In this document: positions 38,178 through 50,107 of the stretch, piece by piece
How the letters are laid out: every line of letters starts with the position of its first letter
How positions within the stretch are numbered: the stretch's first letter is position 1
Source: Tatumella saanichensis
Lineage (GTDB): Bacteria > Pseudomonadota > Gammaproteobacteria > Enterobacterales > Enterobacteriaceae
Assembly: GCF_000439375.1 (NCBI RefSeq)
Contig: NZ_ATMI01000014.1
Coordinates: 1 to 64,000, forward strand
Length of the DNA stretch: 64,000 nt
Direction: 5' to 3'
Position numbers and translations under genes: made by a program
The notes under the pieces: model-generated
What the model was told of the DNA's origin: nothing
What the model saw: only the letters and a program-made list of their open reading frames with translations
Database searches by the model: none

Positions 38178-38498
38178 ATGTCTGACCCCCTATCCTTTCG
38201 AGAGCAAGTCTGGCTAATAGTGGCTTCTATTCCACCTGGCAAGGTGACCACCTACGGGGACATTGCGCGGCTGTCGGGTCATCCACGGGCTGCACGGCAA
38301 GTGGGTGGTATCCTCAAGAAGCTACCCGCAGGTTCAACACTGCCGTGGCATCGCGTGATTAACAGTCAGGGGAAGATTTCGCTAACGGGGAGTGATTTAC
38401 AACGTCAGCAGTCCGCATTACGGGCAGAAAATATCGAAGTCGATGCAGCAGGGAAAGTCACACTTGCACGGTATCGCTGGTCAGGAGAGCCCTCCTGA
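38178..38498 (+). CDS. atl: Alkyltransferase-like protein Atl (YbaZ)
   Basis: A 106-residue protein resembling the DNA-binding domain of O6-alkylguanine transferases, but the active-site PCHRV is PWHRV, with Trp in place of the alkyl-accepting Cys. ATL proteins bind O6-alkylguanine lesions without repairing them and flag them for nucleotide excision repair. GKVTTYGDIARLSGHPRAAR and GGILKKLP are the conserved DNA-binding parts. The start ATG 38178 (MSDPLSFREQ) is chosen on homology. Confidence 0.93.
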   Translation: MSDPLSFREQVWLIVASIPPGKVTTYGDIARLSGHPRAARQVGGILKKLPAGSTLPWHRVINSQGKISLTGSDLQRQQSALRAENIEVDAAGKVTLARYRWSGEPS

Positions 38499-38513
38499 CC
38501 AGCGGGTAACCCC

Positions 38514-39056
38514 TTATGGAGCTCCTGGTGCTACAGGTGCAGCTGGAACTGCCGGTACCACGCCACCATCAGGAGTGACGACAGCCGGAACGTCAACGAC
38601 CGGAACCGCAACCTGAGGGAATGGGATCAGCGTTAGATCCTGACGCTGTGAAGCACCTGCGGTAATAGGCTGCAGAGAGTCTGCTGCATAAATCACCTTA
38701 CCGTCCAAGGTAATTGCGGCACTTAACAGAGTCTGGGTTCGGGAGTTAACATCAGCACCGTTAAAGGCCAGTTCATAATGCAGTGGAGACTGCTGTTGAC
38801 CTGATAGGCGTTGCACTTTCTGTGCAATCACACGGGTCGGACCTGAACCGCCAGCAGCATCAGACAGGGTCACTGTCAGCACAGCACCGGAAGGGATGGC
38901 CATACGCTGCTTAAGGTAAATGGCGCCAGAAATCACCGGTTGTGCCGTCTGTGCGCTGATGCCAGTAGGTGGTGGTGGCGGAGTGTCTGCTTTATCGGCA
39001 CAGGCTGTTACAGATAATGCAATCGCCAACCCAGTAATAATATGCATTGATTTCAT
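38514..39056 (-). CDS. ybaY: YbaY envelope lipoprotein
   Basis: A 180-residue lipoprotein with a signal peptide and lipobox VTAC (Cys19). The body is a YbaY/META-like beta domain (ISGAIYLKQRMAIPSGAVLT, LTVTLSDAA-like region) found in proteins with roles in glycan or envelope homeostasis; function is unknown. The C-terminal ~25 residues are Pro/Val/Ala-rich and low complexity (VPVVDVPAVVTPDGGVVPAV). tesB, which separates ybaY from amtB in E. coli, is missing. Confidence 0.88.
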   Translation of the reverse strand: MKSMHIITGLAIALSVTACADKADTPPPPPTGISAQTAQPVISGAIYLKQRMAIPSGAVLTVTLSDAAGGSGPTRVIAQKVQRLSGQQQSPLHYELAFNGADVNSRTQTLLSAAITLDGKVIYAADSLQPITAGASQRQDLTLIPFPQVAVPVVDVPAVVTPDGGVVPAVPAAPVAPGAP

Positions 39057-39241
39057 TGATGTCGTCTCCTTGTGAACAAAATGAACAACGTGTATTACGC
39101 GTTACTTATAGTGCATATTTGCCTCGGTTACTGATAATTCTGGCAGAAAATGAAATTAATTCCTGTCTCGGGGGATTAAAAGCCTGACCTTGCCAGGTAT
39201 TAAGATTATTCCTGGTAGCGATAATCATGTTTCTGTAGTGC

Positions 39242-39269
39242 AAAAAAAAGCGCTCAAATGAGCGCTTTT
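39242..39269 (-). terminator. amtB terminator
   Basis: AAAAGCGCTCA pairs with TGAGCGCTTTT over AA, with an A-rich flank that gives a T-run on the minus strand, ~40 bases after amtB. Confidence 0.85.
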
Positions 39270-39310
39270 CAGCTTTATGCGGTGCGTATCACACCGCAGT
39301 CGGGATCAAA

Positions 39311-40597
39311 TTACTGGTTGTAAGCATTTTCACCGTGGCTATTAACATCCAACCCTTCACGTTCCTGGTCTTCCGGAACACGCAGTCCAACCATCAGGTC
39401 TGCTACTTTAAAGGCAATAAAGGCAACCACACCAGACCAGACAACCGTCACTAGGCAGCTCAGCAGCTGAACCCAAATCTGGTGGCCCATAGTGACGCCG
39501 GAAGCATATCCCACACCACCCAGAGAAGAAGAAGCAAATACCCCGGTCAGGATACAGCCTAAGATGCCACAAACACCGTGCACACCGAACACATCACATG
39601 GGTCATCAACACGCAGGAAACGTTTCAGCGCTGTAACACCCCACAGACCGGCCAGACCCGCGGCCAAACCGATGATCAATGCACCACCAACACCGACGTA
39701 ACCGCAAGCTGGAGTAATAGCCACCAGCCCAGCAATGAAGCCAGAGCAGGCACCCAGCAGTGAAGGTTTGCCTCGCAGCATCCATTCACCGAATACCCAC
39801 GTCAGCACTGCACCGGCAGTCGCAACAACGGTGTTAAGGAATGCCAGACCAGCAATTTCGTTAGCAGACGCTGCAGAACCGGCGTTGAAGCCGAACCAGC
39901 CGATATACAGGATAGCAGTACCAATAAATACCATTGGCAGGTTATGAGGTTTCAGTGCTTCTTTACCAAAACCGGCACGTTTGCCCAGCATATAGGCACC
40001 CACCAGCGCAGCCACCGCGGCGTTAATGTGAACCACAGTACCGCCAGCAAAATCCAGTGCGCCGTCAACCGCCAGTAAACCGCCACCCCAGACCATGTGG
40101 GCGATTGGGAAGTAAGAGAAGGTGGCCCAGATCAGCGTAAAGATCAGCACCGCAGAGAAACGCACGCGCTCTGCTAAGCCACCCAACACCAGACCAACGG
40201 TAATACACGCGAATGAAGCCTGATAGGCAACATGGATGTACTGGTAGATGGTGCCCATCACGGATTTCAGTTCGATATCCTTTAACATCGCCCACTGGAA
40301 ACCGCCAAAGTAGTTATTACCGGCTGCGAAGGTCAGTGAATAACCGTAGATCACCCAAATCACACATACCAGTGAAAACGAGACGGAGATCTGCGTCAGC
40401 ATCGAAAGGATATTTTTACCGCGGATCAGACCGCCGTAAAACAGTGCCAGTCCCGGAACGGACATAAACAGCACCAAGGCGGTACAAATCATCATAAATG
40501 CGTTGTCTGCCTGGTCAGCAGCAGCAGGCGCAGCCATGGCCAGTGTCGGGGAGAGCGCAGCCCCGGCAAACGCCAGTTTCGTCAGAAGTTTGTTCAT
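39311..40597 (-). CDS. amtB: AmtB ammonium channel
   Basis: Inner-membrane trimeric ammonium channel, 428 aa as in E. coli, with a cleavable signal peptide (ends ...TLAMA, 22 residues) and eleven TM segments. Conserved parts include FYGGLIRGKN, HMVWGGGLL with the Asp-containing DFAGGTVVH (periplasmic entry/pore His) and DDPCDVFGVHGVCG (second pore His). The C-terminal REGLDVNSHGENAYN region binds GlnK. Downstream of glnK in one nitrogen-regulated operon. Confidence 0.98.
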   Translation of the reverse strand: MNKLLTKLAFAGAALSPTLAMAAPAAADQADNAFMMICTALVLFMSVPGLALFYGGLIRGKNILSMLTQISVSFSLVCVIWVIYGYSLTFAAGNNYFGGFQWAMLKDIELKSVMGTIYQYIHVAYQASFACITVGLVLGGLAERVRFSAVLIFTLIWATFSYFPIAHMVWGGGLLAVDGALDFAGGTVVHINAAVAALVGAYMLGKRAGFGKEALKPHNLPMVFIGTAILYIGWFGFNAGSAASANEIAGLAFLNTVVATAGAVLTWVFGEWMLRGKPSLLGACSGFIAGLVAITPACGYVGVGGALIIGLAAGLAGLWGVTALKRFLRVDDPCDVFGVHGVCGILGCILTGVFASSSLGGVGYASGVTMGHQIWVQLLSCLVTVVWSGVVAFIAFKVADLMVGLRVPEDQEREGLDVNSHGENAYNQ

Positions 40598-40630
40598 GTT
40601 TATCCCTTACCTCAACAATCAAAGGTCAAA

Positions 40631-40969
40631 TTAAAGCGCAGCTTCGTCTGTTTCACCGGTACGGATACGAATGACCCGTTGCAGTTCAGACACAAAAATC
40701 TTCCCATCACCAATTTTACCGGTGTAGGCAGCTTTACTAATAATATCAATAACTTCATCAAGCTGATCTTCAGCGATAGCAATATCAATTTTGACTTTCG
40801 GCAGAAAGTTAACGCTGTACTCTGCACCACGGTAAAGTTCCGCATGCCCTTTCTGGCGACCGAAACCTTTGACCTCTGTGACCGTCAGTCCCTGGATACC
40901 TACGGAAGATAATGCTTCGCGCACGTCTTCTAACTTAAATGGTTTGATCACCACGGTTACCAGCTTCAT
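40631..40969 (-). CDS. glnK: GlnK, PII nitrogen signal protein
   Basis: A 112-residue PII protein. The T-loop carries the uridylylation site Tyr51 (RGAEYSVNFLPK), and GKIGDGKIFV is the ATP-binding C-loop signature. In nitrogen excess, deuridylylated GlnK plugs AmtB. The pair is the first and second gene of an operon behind a sigma-54 promoter and a likely NtrC site. Confidence 0.98.
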   Translation of the reverse strand: MKLVTVVIKPFKLEDVREALSSVGIQGLTVTEVKGFGRQKGHAELYRGAEYSVNFLPKVKIDIAIAEDQLDEVIDIISKAAYTGKIGDGKIFVSELQRVIRIRTGETDEAAL

Positions 40970-41023
40970 ATCACTCCCTCCGGGTATTGAAATTATAAGT
41001 TACATCGAACCTGGACTAGTCTA

Positions 41024-41039
41024 AGCAAATATCATGCCA
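41024..41039 (-). promoter_or_regulatory. sigma-54 promoter of glnK-amtB
   Basis: On the minus strand TGGCATGATATTTGCT fits the -24/-12 consensus TGGCAYRNNNNTTGCW exactly. It is about 55 bp upstream of the glnK start codon. Confidence 0.9.
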
Positions 41040-41146
41040 TCCGATTAATATTATGCATATTTTTTCGTGGAACCGTCTCGGAAAAGGGGCCGCTGTCTGC
41101 GGAATAAATAAAAGTACGGGGAATGACATAAAGAAGGCGAATGATA

Positions 41147-41163
41147 TGCACCAAAATAATGCA
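41147..41163. promoter_or_regulatory. probable NtrC binding site
   Basis: Read on the minus strand TGCATTATTTTGGTGCA, nearly the NtrC consensus (TGCACYANNNTGGTGCA type). It lies ~110 bp upstream of the sigma-54 promoter, a normal enhancer distance. TGCACT at 41177-41182 (minus) may be part of a second, weaker site. Confidence 0.75.
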
Positions 41164-41292
41164 TACGGCCTTATTTCAGTGCATTTATCAGAGAGTTCCG
41201 AGAAAAATGGTCTAAGCAGGTGCATTCCAGCACTCAGTGCTCACCATGCTGCCCGCCAGTGGGCGTTCACCGGCAAGACGCATTAAGTGATT

Positions 41293-43056
41293 TTAAGAGT
41301 CGCTGTGGCGGGCCAACTGTACCCCGGCCTGCTGTAACCGATACATCTGCTGGTAACGTCCCGCAGCCGCCAGCAACTGCTGATGAGTCCCCTGCTCGGC
41401 TATCCTGCCCTGTTCTAGGACCATAATCTGGTCTGCTCCGGTGATGGTGGACAGTCGATGGGCAATGACGACCAGTGTGGTTTCCTGCCTGACCAACGCC
41501 AATACCTGTTGTATATCCTGTTCGGTACCTGAGTCGATACTGGCAGTCGCTTCGTCGAGGATCAGTAACCGCGGCACATCGACGACGATCCGCGCCAGTG
41601 CCAATAGCTGCTTCTGCCCAGCAGAGAGACCACTGCCCTGTTCATTCAGCGGGGTGTCGATACCCTGGGGTAAGGTTTGCAGCCACTCCCCCAACCTGAC
41701 ACGGTGCAGGGCTTCCGTGACTTGCGCATCATCGACCTCCCGCCCCAGACGGATATTTTCACGTAGGCTCTCCGCTAGGATCACCGGGTCCTGTTGGACC
41801 ATGGCAATGCCCTGCCGGAGCACCTGATGGCTCAGTTGACCGACCGCTCGGCCATCGACCTGCAACGTGCCCGCAGACGGCGGATAATATCCCATGATCA
41901 GGCTGGCTAGGGTACTTTTACCGCTACCGGTATGGCCGACTAGGGCCAGGAAACCACCTGCTGGTAGATGGAAATTGATATCCTCTAGCACGGGCTGATC
42001 AACATGGTAGCCAAAGGTCAACTGTCGGGCAGTCACTGCACCGCCGCTTAGCGGGCGCTGGTCCGCGCCATATTGCTGGGCCGGAGCATCCATCAGTTCG
42101 AAAATCCGCTCGGCTGAGACCACAGCCTGCTGTAACAATGACTGGCGACTAGTCAGTTCGATTAACGGCTCTTCAATACGTCCCAGGTAGGCAATAAAGG
42201 CATACAATACCCCGACCTCAAAATGACCAGGGGTGGCCAAACTGAAGCAGAGTACCAGTAGGGCCAATACCGAGGAGGTCAGCAGATTGAGTAACGGACG
42301 CAGTAATAGTGCATCCAAACGCAGGATCTTCATCCGCGCCTGGTAGTGCTTTTCGTTGTACTGATGCAAGCGGTCTGCAAAGGCTTTCTGTCGACGGAAT
42401 TGCTGGATCACCGTCATTCCACTGATCACCTCATTAAGGCTATTGGTAATTTCGGCCAAATAGTGGCGCACATAACGGGCAAGACCGGTACTGTAGCGCT
42501 GGTAAATCACCATAACGATCATCACCAGCGGAAAAATGACCGAGGCAATCAGCGCCATTTGCCAATTGAGGATAAACATCGCGATCAGCATCGCAATAAT
42601 CAGAATACTGCTGCGTAGCACGCTGCCGATCACCGAGATATAGAGATCCCTGACCACTTCACTGTCATTGGTGACCCGAGAGACCCATTGTCCGACAGGC
42701 TGGCTGTCAAAAGCACGCAAAGGTTGATTAAGGGCAGCCTCCATCACCTGACAACGCAATGTCGCCACAATACCAATGGCAATGCGGTTAAACAGTAGCG
42801 ACTGGCGATAGTTAAACCAAGCGGCCAGCATCTGCAGGATCACAAAGCCGCCTCCCAGTGCCAGCACGGTCGTCCACTGCCAGTGTCGGGTAGTGATCAC
42901 CTGATCGATAAAGGCGCTGATCAGCGCTGGGCCAGCGACCTGCGCCGCCGAAGCGAAGATCAGTAATACTATCGCCAGCCAAAGCTGTTTTTTCCATTTG
43001 GCCGCATAACTTAGCAGCCGCAACAGGGTACTGAGAAAGGAAGCAGGCTGAGTCAC
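41293..43056 (-). CDS. mdlB: MdlB, ABC exporter half (heterodimer with MdlA)
   Basis: A 587-residue inner-membrane ABC exporter half-transporter with six TM helices (~1-320) and a C-terminal ATPase. Walker A GHTGSGKST, a signature in the form LSAGQKQ, Walker B LLILDEATASID and H-loop AHRLST are present. It begins with GTG immediately after the mdlA stop (TAAGTG). E. coli MdlAB is a putative lipid or multidrug exporter; the substrate is uncertain. Confidence 0.95.
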   Translation of the reverse strand: MTQPASFLSTLLRLLSYAAKWKKQLWLAIVLLIFASAAQVAGPALISAFIDQVITTRHWQWTTVLALGGGFVILQMLAAWFNYRQSLLFNRIAIGIVATLRCQVMEAALNQPLRAFDSQPVGQWVSRVTNDSEVVRDLYISVIGSVLRSSILIIAMLIAMFILNWQMALIASVIFPLVMIVMVIYQRYSTGLARYVRHYLAEITNSLNEVISGMTVIQQFRRQKAFADRLHQYNEKHYQARMKILRLDALLLRPLLNLLTSSVLALLVLCFSLATPGHFEVGVLYAFIAYLGRIEEPLIELTSRQSLLQQAVVSAERIFELMDAPAQQYGADQRPLSGGAVTARQLTFGYHVDQPVLEDINFHLPAGGFLALVGHTGSGKSTLASLIMGYYPPSAGTLQVDGRAVGQLSHQVLRQGIAMVQQDPVILAESLRENIRLGREVDDAQVTEALHRVRLGEWLQTLPQGIDTPLNEQGSGLSAGQKQLLALARIVVDVPRLLILDEATASIDSGTEQDIQQVLALVRQETTLVVIAHRLSTITGADQIMVLEQGRIAEQGTHQQLLAAAGRYQQMYRLQQAGVQLARHSDS

Positions 43057-44823
43057 TTAAGGCTCCTGTGCCGGTGGGATCGGGTGCCCAGTCACGGAGG
43101 CGGCCAGCTGTTGGTAATGGTACATTTCACGGTACCAGCCAGCGGTATCCGCTAAAGTCTGATGGCTGCCTCGCTGGGCGATTTTTCCATGCCGTAATAC
43201 CAAGATTTCATCAGCACCGCTCAACGCGGATAAACGATGGGCGGTAATAATAAGGGTACGTTTGCCCTGATGTTTCAGTAGACCGGAGAGGATGCGGTGT
43301 TCGGTACGCGCATCGACGGCAGACACTGCATCATCAAGGATCAGGATCTCGGCATTAACCAGCAGTGCCCGCGCCAGAGAAATACGTTGTTTCTGTCCGC
43401 CAGATAACATGACACCCCGCTCACCGACCTGGGTCTGATACCCTTCTGGCAAACGCAAAATATCTTCATGGATACACGCCAATATGGCGGCCTGCTCAAT
43501 TTTCTCTTGGCTGGCATGGGGATCGCCCAGGGCGATATTGGCCGCCACCGTATCCGAAAACAAAAACGGGCTTTGATTAACCACCGCCAGGCGTTGCCGC
43601 CATTCATCGAGCACGATCTCAGGCAGTGGATACCCGTGGTAACTGATCTGTCCGGCAGTCACCTCATAGTGACGTTGGATCAACGCCAGTAACGTACTTT
43701 TACCGCTGCCGGTAGGACCACAGATCCCCAATGTTTGGCCAGGTTGTAGCCGGAAGCGGATATCCGTCAAACTGTCAGCCTCCGCCCCCGGATAACGGAA
43801 GGCGTCAATATCGGCACGCAGGGGTGCGGATAAATCAGGTAACCGACGATGTCCGTCTTTCAGTACCGGCGCTAATGAAAGCAGTGCCGAGATCCTCCCC
43901 CAGGCTGCACTACCCCGCTCCACGATATTAAACATCCATGCCAGTGCCAGCATCGGCCAGACCATTAGCCCAAGATACATCACAAAACTGGTTAATTGTC
44001 CGAGAGTCAATTGCTGATGCCATACCATCCAGCCTCCACCGGCTATCGCCAGAAAGTTAGAGGCGGCAATCGCCAGATAGATAGAGGGCTCAAATAAAGC
44101 GTCCACTTTCGAGACGCGGACATTATCTTGGCTGGTGAGAGCAGTCGTCTCGGCAAACTGTTGGGCACGATAGTTTTCCAAACCGAAGGCTTTAATCATG
44201 CGGATGCTAGTCAAGTTCTCTTGCGCTTGGTCATTTAAAGAGGAGAAAGCAGCCTGAGCCTGACGAAAACGCTGGTGCAATGTTTTTCCACAGCGATTAA
44301 TAAACCACGCCATCACCGGCATCGGTAACAGTGCAATCAGCGTCAGTTTGCCGCTGATTTGCGTACTCATCACCACCAGCACTGCCAGTCCCATCACCAG
44401 CGAATCAATCAGGGTCAGTACCCCTTCTCCGGCGGCGAAGACCACACGATCGACATCATTGGTCGCACGGGCTAAGAGATCGCCGGTACGCTGCTGCTGA
44501 TAAAACTGCTGACTTTGCTGGCTCAGTTGTCGGTAATATTTTTCCCGTAACACCACCGCCAGCCGGTAGGAGGCACCGAACAGTAGGATCCGCCACAGAT
44601 AACGCAGTAAATAAGCCAGCAGCGCAATCAGGAGCATGGCGAGGATAAGCCCCGTGATCTGTTGCCGGCTCAGAGTGTGGTGGCTGATACCGTCGACAAT
44701 AATTCCTACCAAGTGCGGAGGCACTAGTTGCATCAGCGAAATAATGATAAGCAGGCTGACGGCCCCGGTATAGCGCCGCCATTCAGAAGAGAAATAATCA
44801 CGTAAGTATCGAAAAAGCAGCAC
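43057..44823 (-). CDS. mdlA: MdlA, ABC exporter half
   Basis: A 588-residue half-transporter with a TM domain followed by an ATPase. Walker A is GPTGSGKST, the signature LSGGQKQR, Walker [13 protein letters not shown]: the catalytic Glu after Walker B is Asp (DD), so one of the two ATP sites of the MdlAB heterodimer is probably degenerate, whereas MdlB keeps DE. It is encoded directly before mdlB and 25 bp after decR on the same strand. Confidence 0.95.
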   Translation of the reverse strand: MLLFRYLRDYFSSEWRRYTGAVSLLIIISLMQLVPPHLVGIIVDGISHHTLSRQQITGLILAMLLIALLAYLLRYLWRILLFGASYRLAVVLREKYYRQLSQQSQQFYQQQRTGDLLARATNDVDRVVFAAGEGVLTLIDSLVMGLAVLVVMSTQISGKLTLIALLPMPVMAWFINRCGKTLHQRFRQAQAAFSSLNDQAQENLTSIRMIKAFGLENYRAQQFAETTALTSQDNVRVSKVDALFEPSIYLAIAASNFLAIAGGGWMVWHQQLTLGQLTSFVMYLGLMVWPMLALAWMFNIVERGSAAWGRISALLSLAPVLKDGHRRLPDLSAPLRADIDAFRYPGAEADSLTDIRFRLQPGQTLGICGPTGSGKSTLLALIQRHYEVTAGQISYHGYPLPEIVLDEWRQRLAVVNQSPFLFSDTVAANIALGDPHASQEKIEQAAILACIHEDILRLPEGYQTQVGERGVMLSGGQKQRISLARALLVNAEILILDDAVSAVDARTEHRILSGLLKHQGKRTLIITAHRLSALSGADEILVLRHGKIAQRGSHQTLADTAGWYREMYHYQQLAASVTGHPIPPAQEP

Positions 44824-44847
44824 AGCGGGCTCTCATCAGCTTGCAGA

Positions 44848-45309
44848 TTACGGTTTAAGCGGGAGCGCAGTGGTGTATTTGATCTCTTCCATTGAGAAAC
44901 TGGAGGTCACTTCCGTCAAACCCTCAATCCCTTCCACCAATCTTTTATACAGGGCATCGTAGCTTTTCATGTCAGCGACTTGGATCTGCAGTAAATAATC
45001 ATAGATCCCGGACATCCGATAGCAGCCCATCACTTCCGGCAACTCATTGATCAGCCCCACAAAGGTCTGATACCACTCTTTACTGTGTTTCTGGGTTTTT
45101 ACAAACATAAACGCGGTCAGACCCAGGCCGAGCTTTTCGCTGTCCAACAGGGTCACCCGGCGGCGAATAATGCCATTATCTTCCAGTTTTTTCAGCCTTT
45201 TCCAACAGGGCGTTGACGTCAGATTCACCGCCTCAGCCAGTGACTGTAATGACAGCGTACTATCCTGTTGCAACAGATTGAGCAGTTTACGGTCGGTTTT
45301 ATCTATCAT
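44848..45309 (-). CDS. decR: DecR (YbaO), Lrp-family cysteine-responsive activator
   Basis: A 153-residue Lrp/AsnC-family regulator: an N-terminal helix-turn-helix ([21 protein letters not shown] region) and a C-terminal RAM ligand domain ([19 protein letters not shown]). The start ATG 45309 ([10 protein letters not shown]) fits E. coli DecR (152 aa). In E. coli DecR activates cysteine-detoxification genes in response to cysteine. Here it is divergent from a CdsH-like cysteine desulfhydrase, with 113 bp between starts, so that gene is its probable target. Confidence 0.93.
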   Translation of the reverse strand: MIDKTDRKLLNLLQQDSTLSLQSLAEAVNLTSTPCWKRLKKLEDNGIIRRRVTLLDSEKLGLGLTAFMFVKTQKHSKEWYQTFVGLINELPEVMGCYRMSGIYDYLLQIQVADMKSYDALYKRLVEGIEGLTEVTSSFSMEEIKYTTALPLKP

Positions 45310-45422
45310 TATCTTCCCCGAGAGAAAATTTTTCCCTAATGAAGCCATAATAGCTGATTTTTAACCATCTTTTTTTCCGCAGGGTGCTTTATGCTGCTTT
45401 TTTTGACAGGAGAATAAGTACG

Positions 45423-46469
45423 ATGGCCGATAGCTGGGTTCGCGATGCGATCAATGAAATAAGTGCCGATTTCCGGCGCTCTGCAGACACACACCTGATC
45501 CGCTTCACGTTGAAGGATTTTCCAGGTATTCACTTTTATCTGAAAGATGAGAGCACTCACCCCAGCGGCAGCCTGAAACATCGTCTGGCCCGATCGCTGT
45601 TTCTGTATGGCCTGAGTAATGGCTGGATCCGCAAAGATACCCCGATTATCGAAGCCTCCTCTGGCAGTACCGCAGTTTCCGAGGCCTATTTTGCACAGTT
45701 ATTGGGCCTGCCTTTTATTGCAGTGATGCCAGCCGCAACCGCGCAGCGTAAAATTGACCAAATCCGCTTTTATGGGGGGGAATGCCATTTTGTCAGCACC
45801 TCCGCCCAAATCTATGCTCGATCCGCAGAGCTGGCCGCACAATTGAATGGCCATTATATGGATCAGTTCACTTATGCTGAGCGCGCGACGGACTGGCGCA
45901 GCAACAATAATATCGCTGAGAGTATTTTTCGTCAGTTAGAAGGTGAGCCCTGCCCTATTCCGCATACACTGATTATGAGCGCCGGAACCGGAGGCACATC
46001 CGCAACACTGGGACGTTATTTGCGTTACCGCGGCCTACCCACTCACTTGCTGGTCACTGATCCGGATAACTCGGTGTTCTATGATTACTGGCAGTCTCGT
46101 GATCCTACTCTGACCCATCACTGTGGCAGCCGTATCGAAGGTATCGGCCGTCCACGGGTAGAGCCGTCATTTCTACCGGATGTCATCGATGAAATGCTGA
46201 AAATACCGGACGCCACTTCCGTTTCTGCGATGCTGGCACTGGAGAAAATCCTTGGTCGCCGTGTTGGGCCTTCTACTGGGACTAACTTTGCCGGAATGCT
46301 GCAGGTGGCAACACAGATGAAGGCTCGCGGAGAGACCGGTTCACTGGTGACCTTGATCTGTGACAGCGGTGAACGCTATCCAGATACCTATTACAACCCA
46401 CTGTGGGTAGACGAACATATCGGTGATCTCAGCGACATCAGTTCTCTGTTACAGGGTTGCTTAAAGTGA
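45423..46469 (+). CDS. cdsH: CdsH-like PLP-dependent L-cysteine desulfhydrase
   Basis: A 348-residue fold type II PLP enzyme of the cysteine synthase superfamily. The PLP Lys is Lys52 in HPSGSLKHRLA; SSGSTAVSEA is the substrate loop; SAGTGGTSATLGRY binds the PLP phosphate; GPSTGTNFAG follows. Salmonella CdsH and a Pantoea homologue with this neighbourhood degrade cysteine to pyruvate, ammonia and sulfide and are induced through YbaO/DecR. ATG 45423 follows AGGAG. A cysteine synthase activity cannot be excluded from sequence alone. Confidence 0.82.
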   Translation: MADSWVRDAINEISADFRRSADTHLIRFTLKDFPGIHFYLKDESTHPSGSLKHRLARSLFLYGLSNGWIRKDTPIIEASSGSTAVSEAYFAQLLGLPFIAVMPAATAQRKIDQIRFYGGECHFVSTSAQIYARSAELAAQLNGHYMDQFTYAERATDWRSNNNIAESIFRQLEGEPCPIPHTLIMSAGTGGTSATLGRYLRYRGLPTHLLVTDPDNSVFYDYWQSRDPTLTHHCGSRIEGIGRPRVEPSFLPDVIDEMLKIPDATSVSAMLALEKILGRRVGPSTGTNFAGMLQVATQMKARGETGSLVTLICDSGERYPDTYYNPLWVDEHIGDLSDISSLLQGCLK

Positions 46470-46553
46470 ACAGCTAACCTCGACGCTGCATACCTTTGTT
46501 CTTTTAGTTTGCAAAAGGTAAACTGGCCGCGAACTTTTGACAGGAATTAACCA

Positions 46554-47249
46554 ATGAAACGCGCAGTGGTCGTTTTTAGTGGCGGACAGGATTCCACCAC
46601 CTGCCTGATCCAGGCTCTGAACCAGTATGATGAAGTGCATTGTGTCACTTTCGATTACGGACAACGTCATCGTCAGGAGATTGATGTCGCCCGTGAACTC
46701 AGCCTACAGTTAGGCGCTAGGGCCCATAAGGTTTTGGATGTCACCCTGCTCAATGAGTTGGCGGTCAGCAGTCTGACGCGGGATAACATTCCGGTGCCTT
46801 CCTATACACCAGACAGCAACGGGCTACCGAGTACTTTTGTGCCTGGCCGTAATATTCTGTTTCTGACATTGGCCTCGGTATATGCCTATCAGGTGGAGGC
46901 CGAAGCAGTGATCACCGGGGTCTGTGAAACCGATTTTTCCGGCTATCCTGATTGCCGAGATGAGTTTGTTAAAGCGCTGAACCATGCTGTTACCCTGGGT
47001 ATGGCCCGTGACGTGCGTTTTGAAACCCCACTGATGTGGCTCAACAAGGCGGAAACCTGGGCGCTGGCCGATTACTGGCAGCAGCTTGATTTGGTCCGTC
47101 AGCAGACGTTGACCTGTTATAACGGTATCAAGGGCGATGGTTGCGGTGAATGTGCTGCCTGTCATCTAAGGGCCCGTGGCCTAGAAGAGTACCAGCAGCA
47201 GCCTCAGGCGATGATGGCTGAGATGAAGCAGAAGACCGGATTACGTTAG
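46554..47249 (+). CDS. queC: QueC, 7-cyano-7-deazaguanine synthase
   Basis: Converts CDG to preQ0 with ATP and ammonia in queuosine tRNA modification; 231 aa as in E. coli. The PP-loop motif is SGGQDSTTC (from residue 9), [10 protein letters not shown] is conserved, and the zinc cysteines sit near the C-terminus ([13 protein letters not shown]). Monocistronic in this layout; a hairpin and a hexamer repeat follow. Confidence 0.97.
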   Translation: MKRAVVVFSGGQDSTTCLIQALNQYDEVHCVTFDYGQRHRQEIDVARELSLQLGARAHKVLDVTLLNELAVSSLTRDNIPVPSYTPDSNGLPSTFVPGRNILFLTLASVYAYQVEAEAVITGVCETDFSGYPDCRDEFVKALNHAVTLGMARDVRFETPLMWLNKAETWALADYWQQLDLVRQQTLTCYNGIKGDGCGECAACHLRARGLEEYQQQPQAMMAEMKQKTGLR

Positions 47250-47256
47250 TGGATAA

Positions 47257-47291
47257 ACCTTACGGTCCCGACACAGACGGGACCGTAAGGT
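47257..47291 (+). terminator. perfect 14-bp hairpin after queC
   Basis: ACCTTACGGTCCCG and CGGGACCGTAAGGT flank ACACAGA with no mismatch. It begins eight bases after the queC stop. The T-run is missing; a TCTGCT repeat follows, so termination may depend on hairpin strength or the hairpin may stabilise the mRNA end. Confidence 0.6.
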
Positions 47292-47331
47292 CTGCTTCTG
47301 CTTCTGCTTCTGCTTCTGCTTCTGCTTCTGC
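47291..47331. repeat. hexanucleotide tandem repeat (TCTGCT, ~6.8 copies)
   Basis: Six full copies of TCTGCT plus TCTGC run without interruption directly after the queC hairpin. On the minus strand it is AGCAGA. A purine/pyrimidine strand bias and perfect copies indicate slippage. The location is intergenic, between queC and the convergent comEA-like gene. Confidence 0.95.
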
Positions 47332-47540
47332 GATCCAGCATTATCACTCTGACCCCTCTGGCAATACCTTTTACTCTGTCATAGCAGTCAGAAGCTGCAG
47401 CTACGGTATAGGCACACTGCTCGTCTGAGTTTGGCATTCCACGGGTAGCAAGAGGCTTTAACTCATGTGCTCTTATTACGCAGGCCTTTTACCACACTGT
47501 ATACAGCCAGCGCGTGCTTGAGCTATTAGCTCGCCAGTGT

Positions 47541-49875
<2,335 letters not shown>

Positions 49876-50008
49876 GGTATGGCAACACTCCGCTGTAGTG
49901 TAAATATGACGCTTTACCGTCGCCGTTCAACCCAAAACCGGGGCTGCCATAGCCGCCGTGTTTTGCTCGTCTCTGGTGATGCCGCCCAGGTCTATACACG
50001 CCGGACGT

Positions 50009-50036
50009 AAAAAAGGCACATCACCACGATGTGCCT
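50009..50036 (-). terminator. hupB terminator
   Basis: AGGCACAT pairs with ATGTGCCT over CACCACG; on the minus strand TTTTTT follows. It lies ~70 bases after the hupB stop. Confidence 0.85.
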
Positions 50037-50107
50037 GTATGTTACATGAGAACGCGGGATCAGTCCTCAATCCATGAAAGAAAATCCTTTCAGGGTATAA
50101 AAAATTA

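Noticed and set aside
46470-46553. Possible preQ1 riboswitch ahead of queC
   Set aside because: A weak pairing between ACCTTTG and CAAAAGGT is present, but the preQ1 class I conserved loop and tail sequences are not.
47246-47437. Minus-strand frame with SRSRSR repeats
   Set aside because: It is the translation of the TCTGCT microsatellite; there is no start context or homology.
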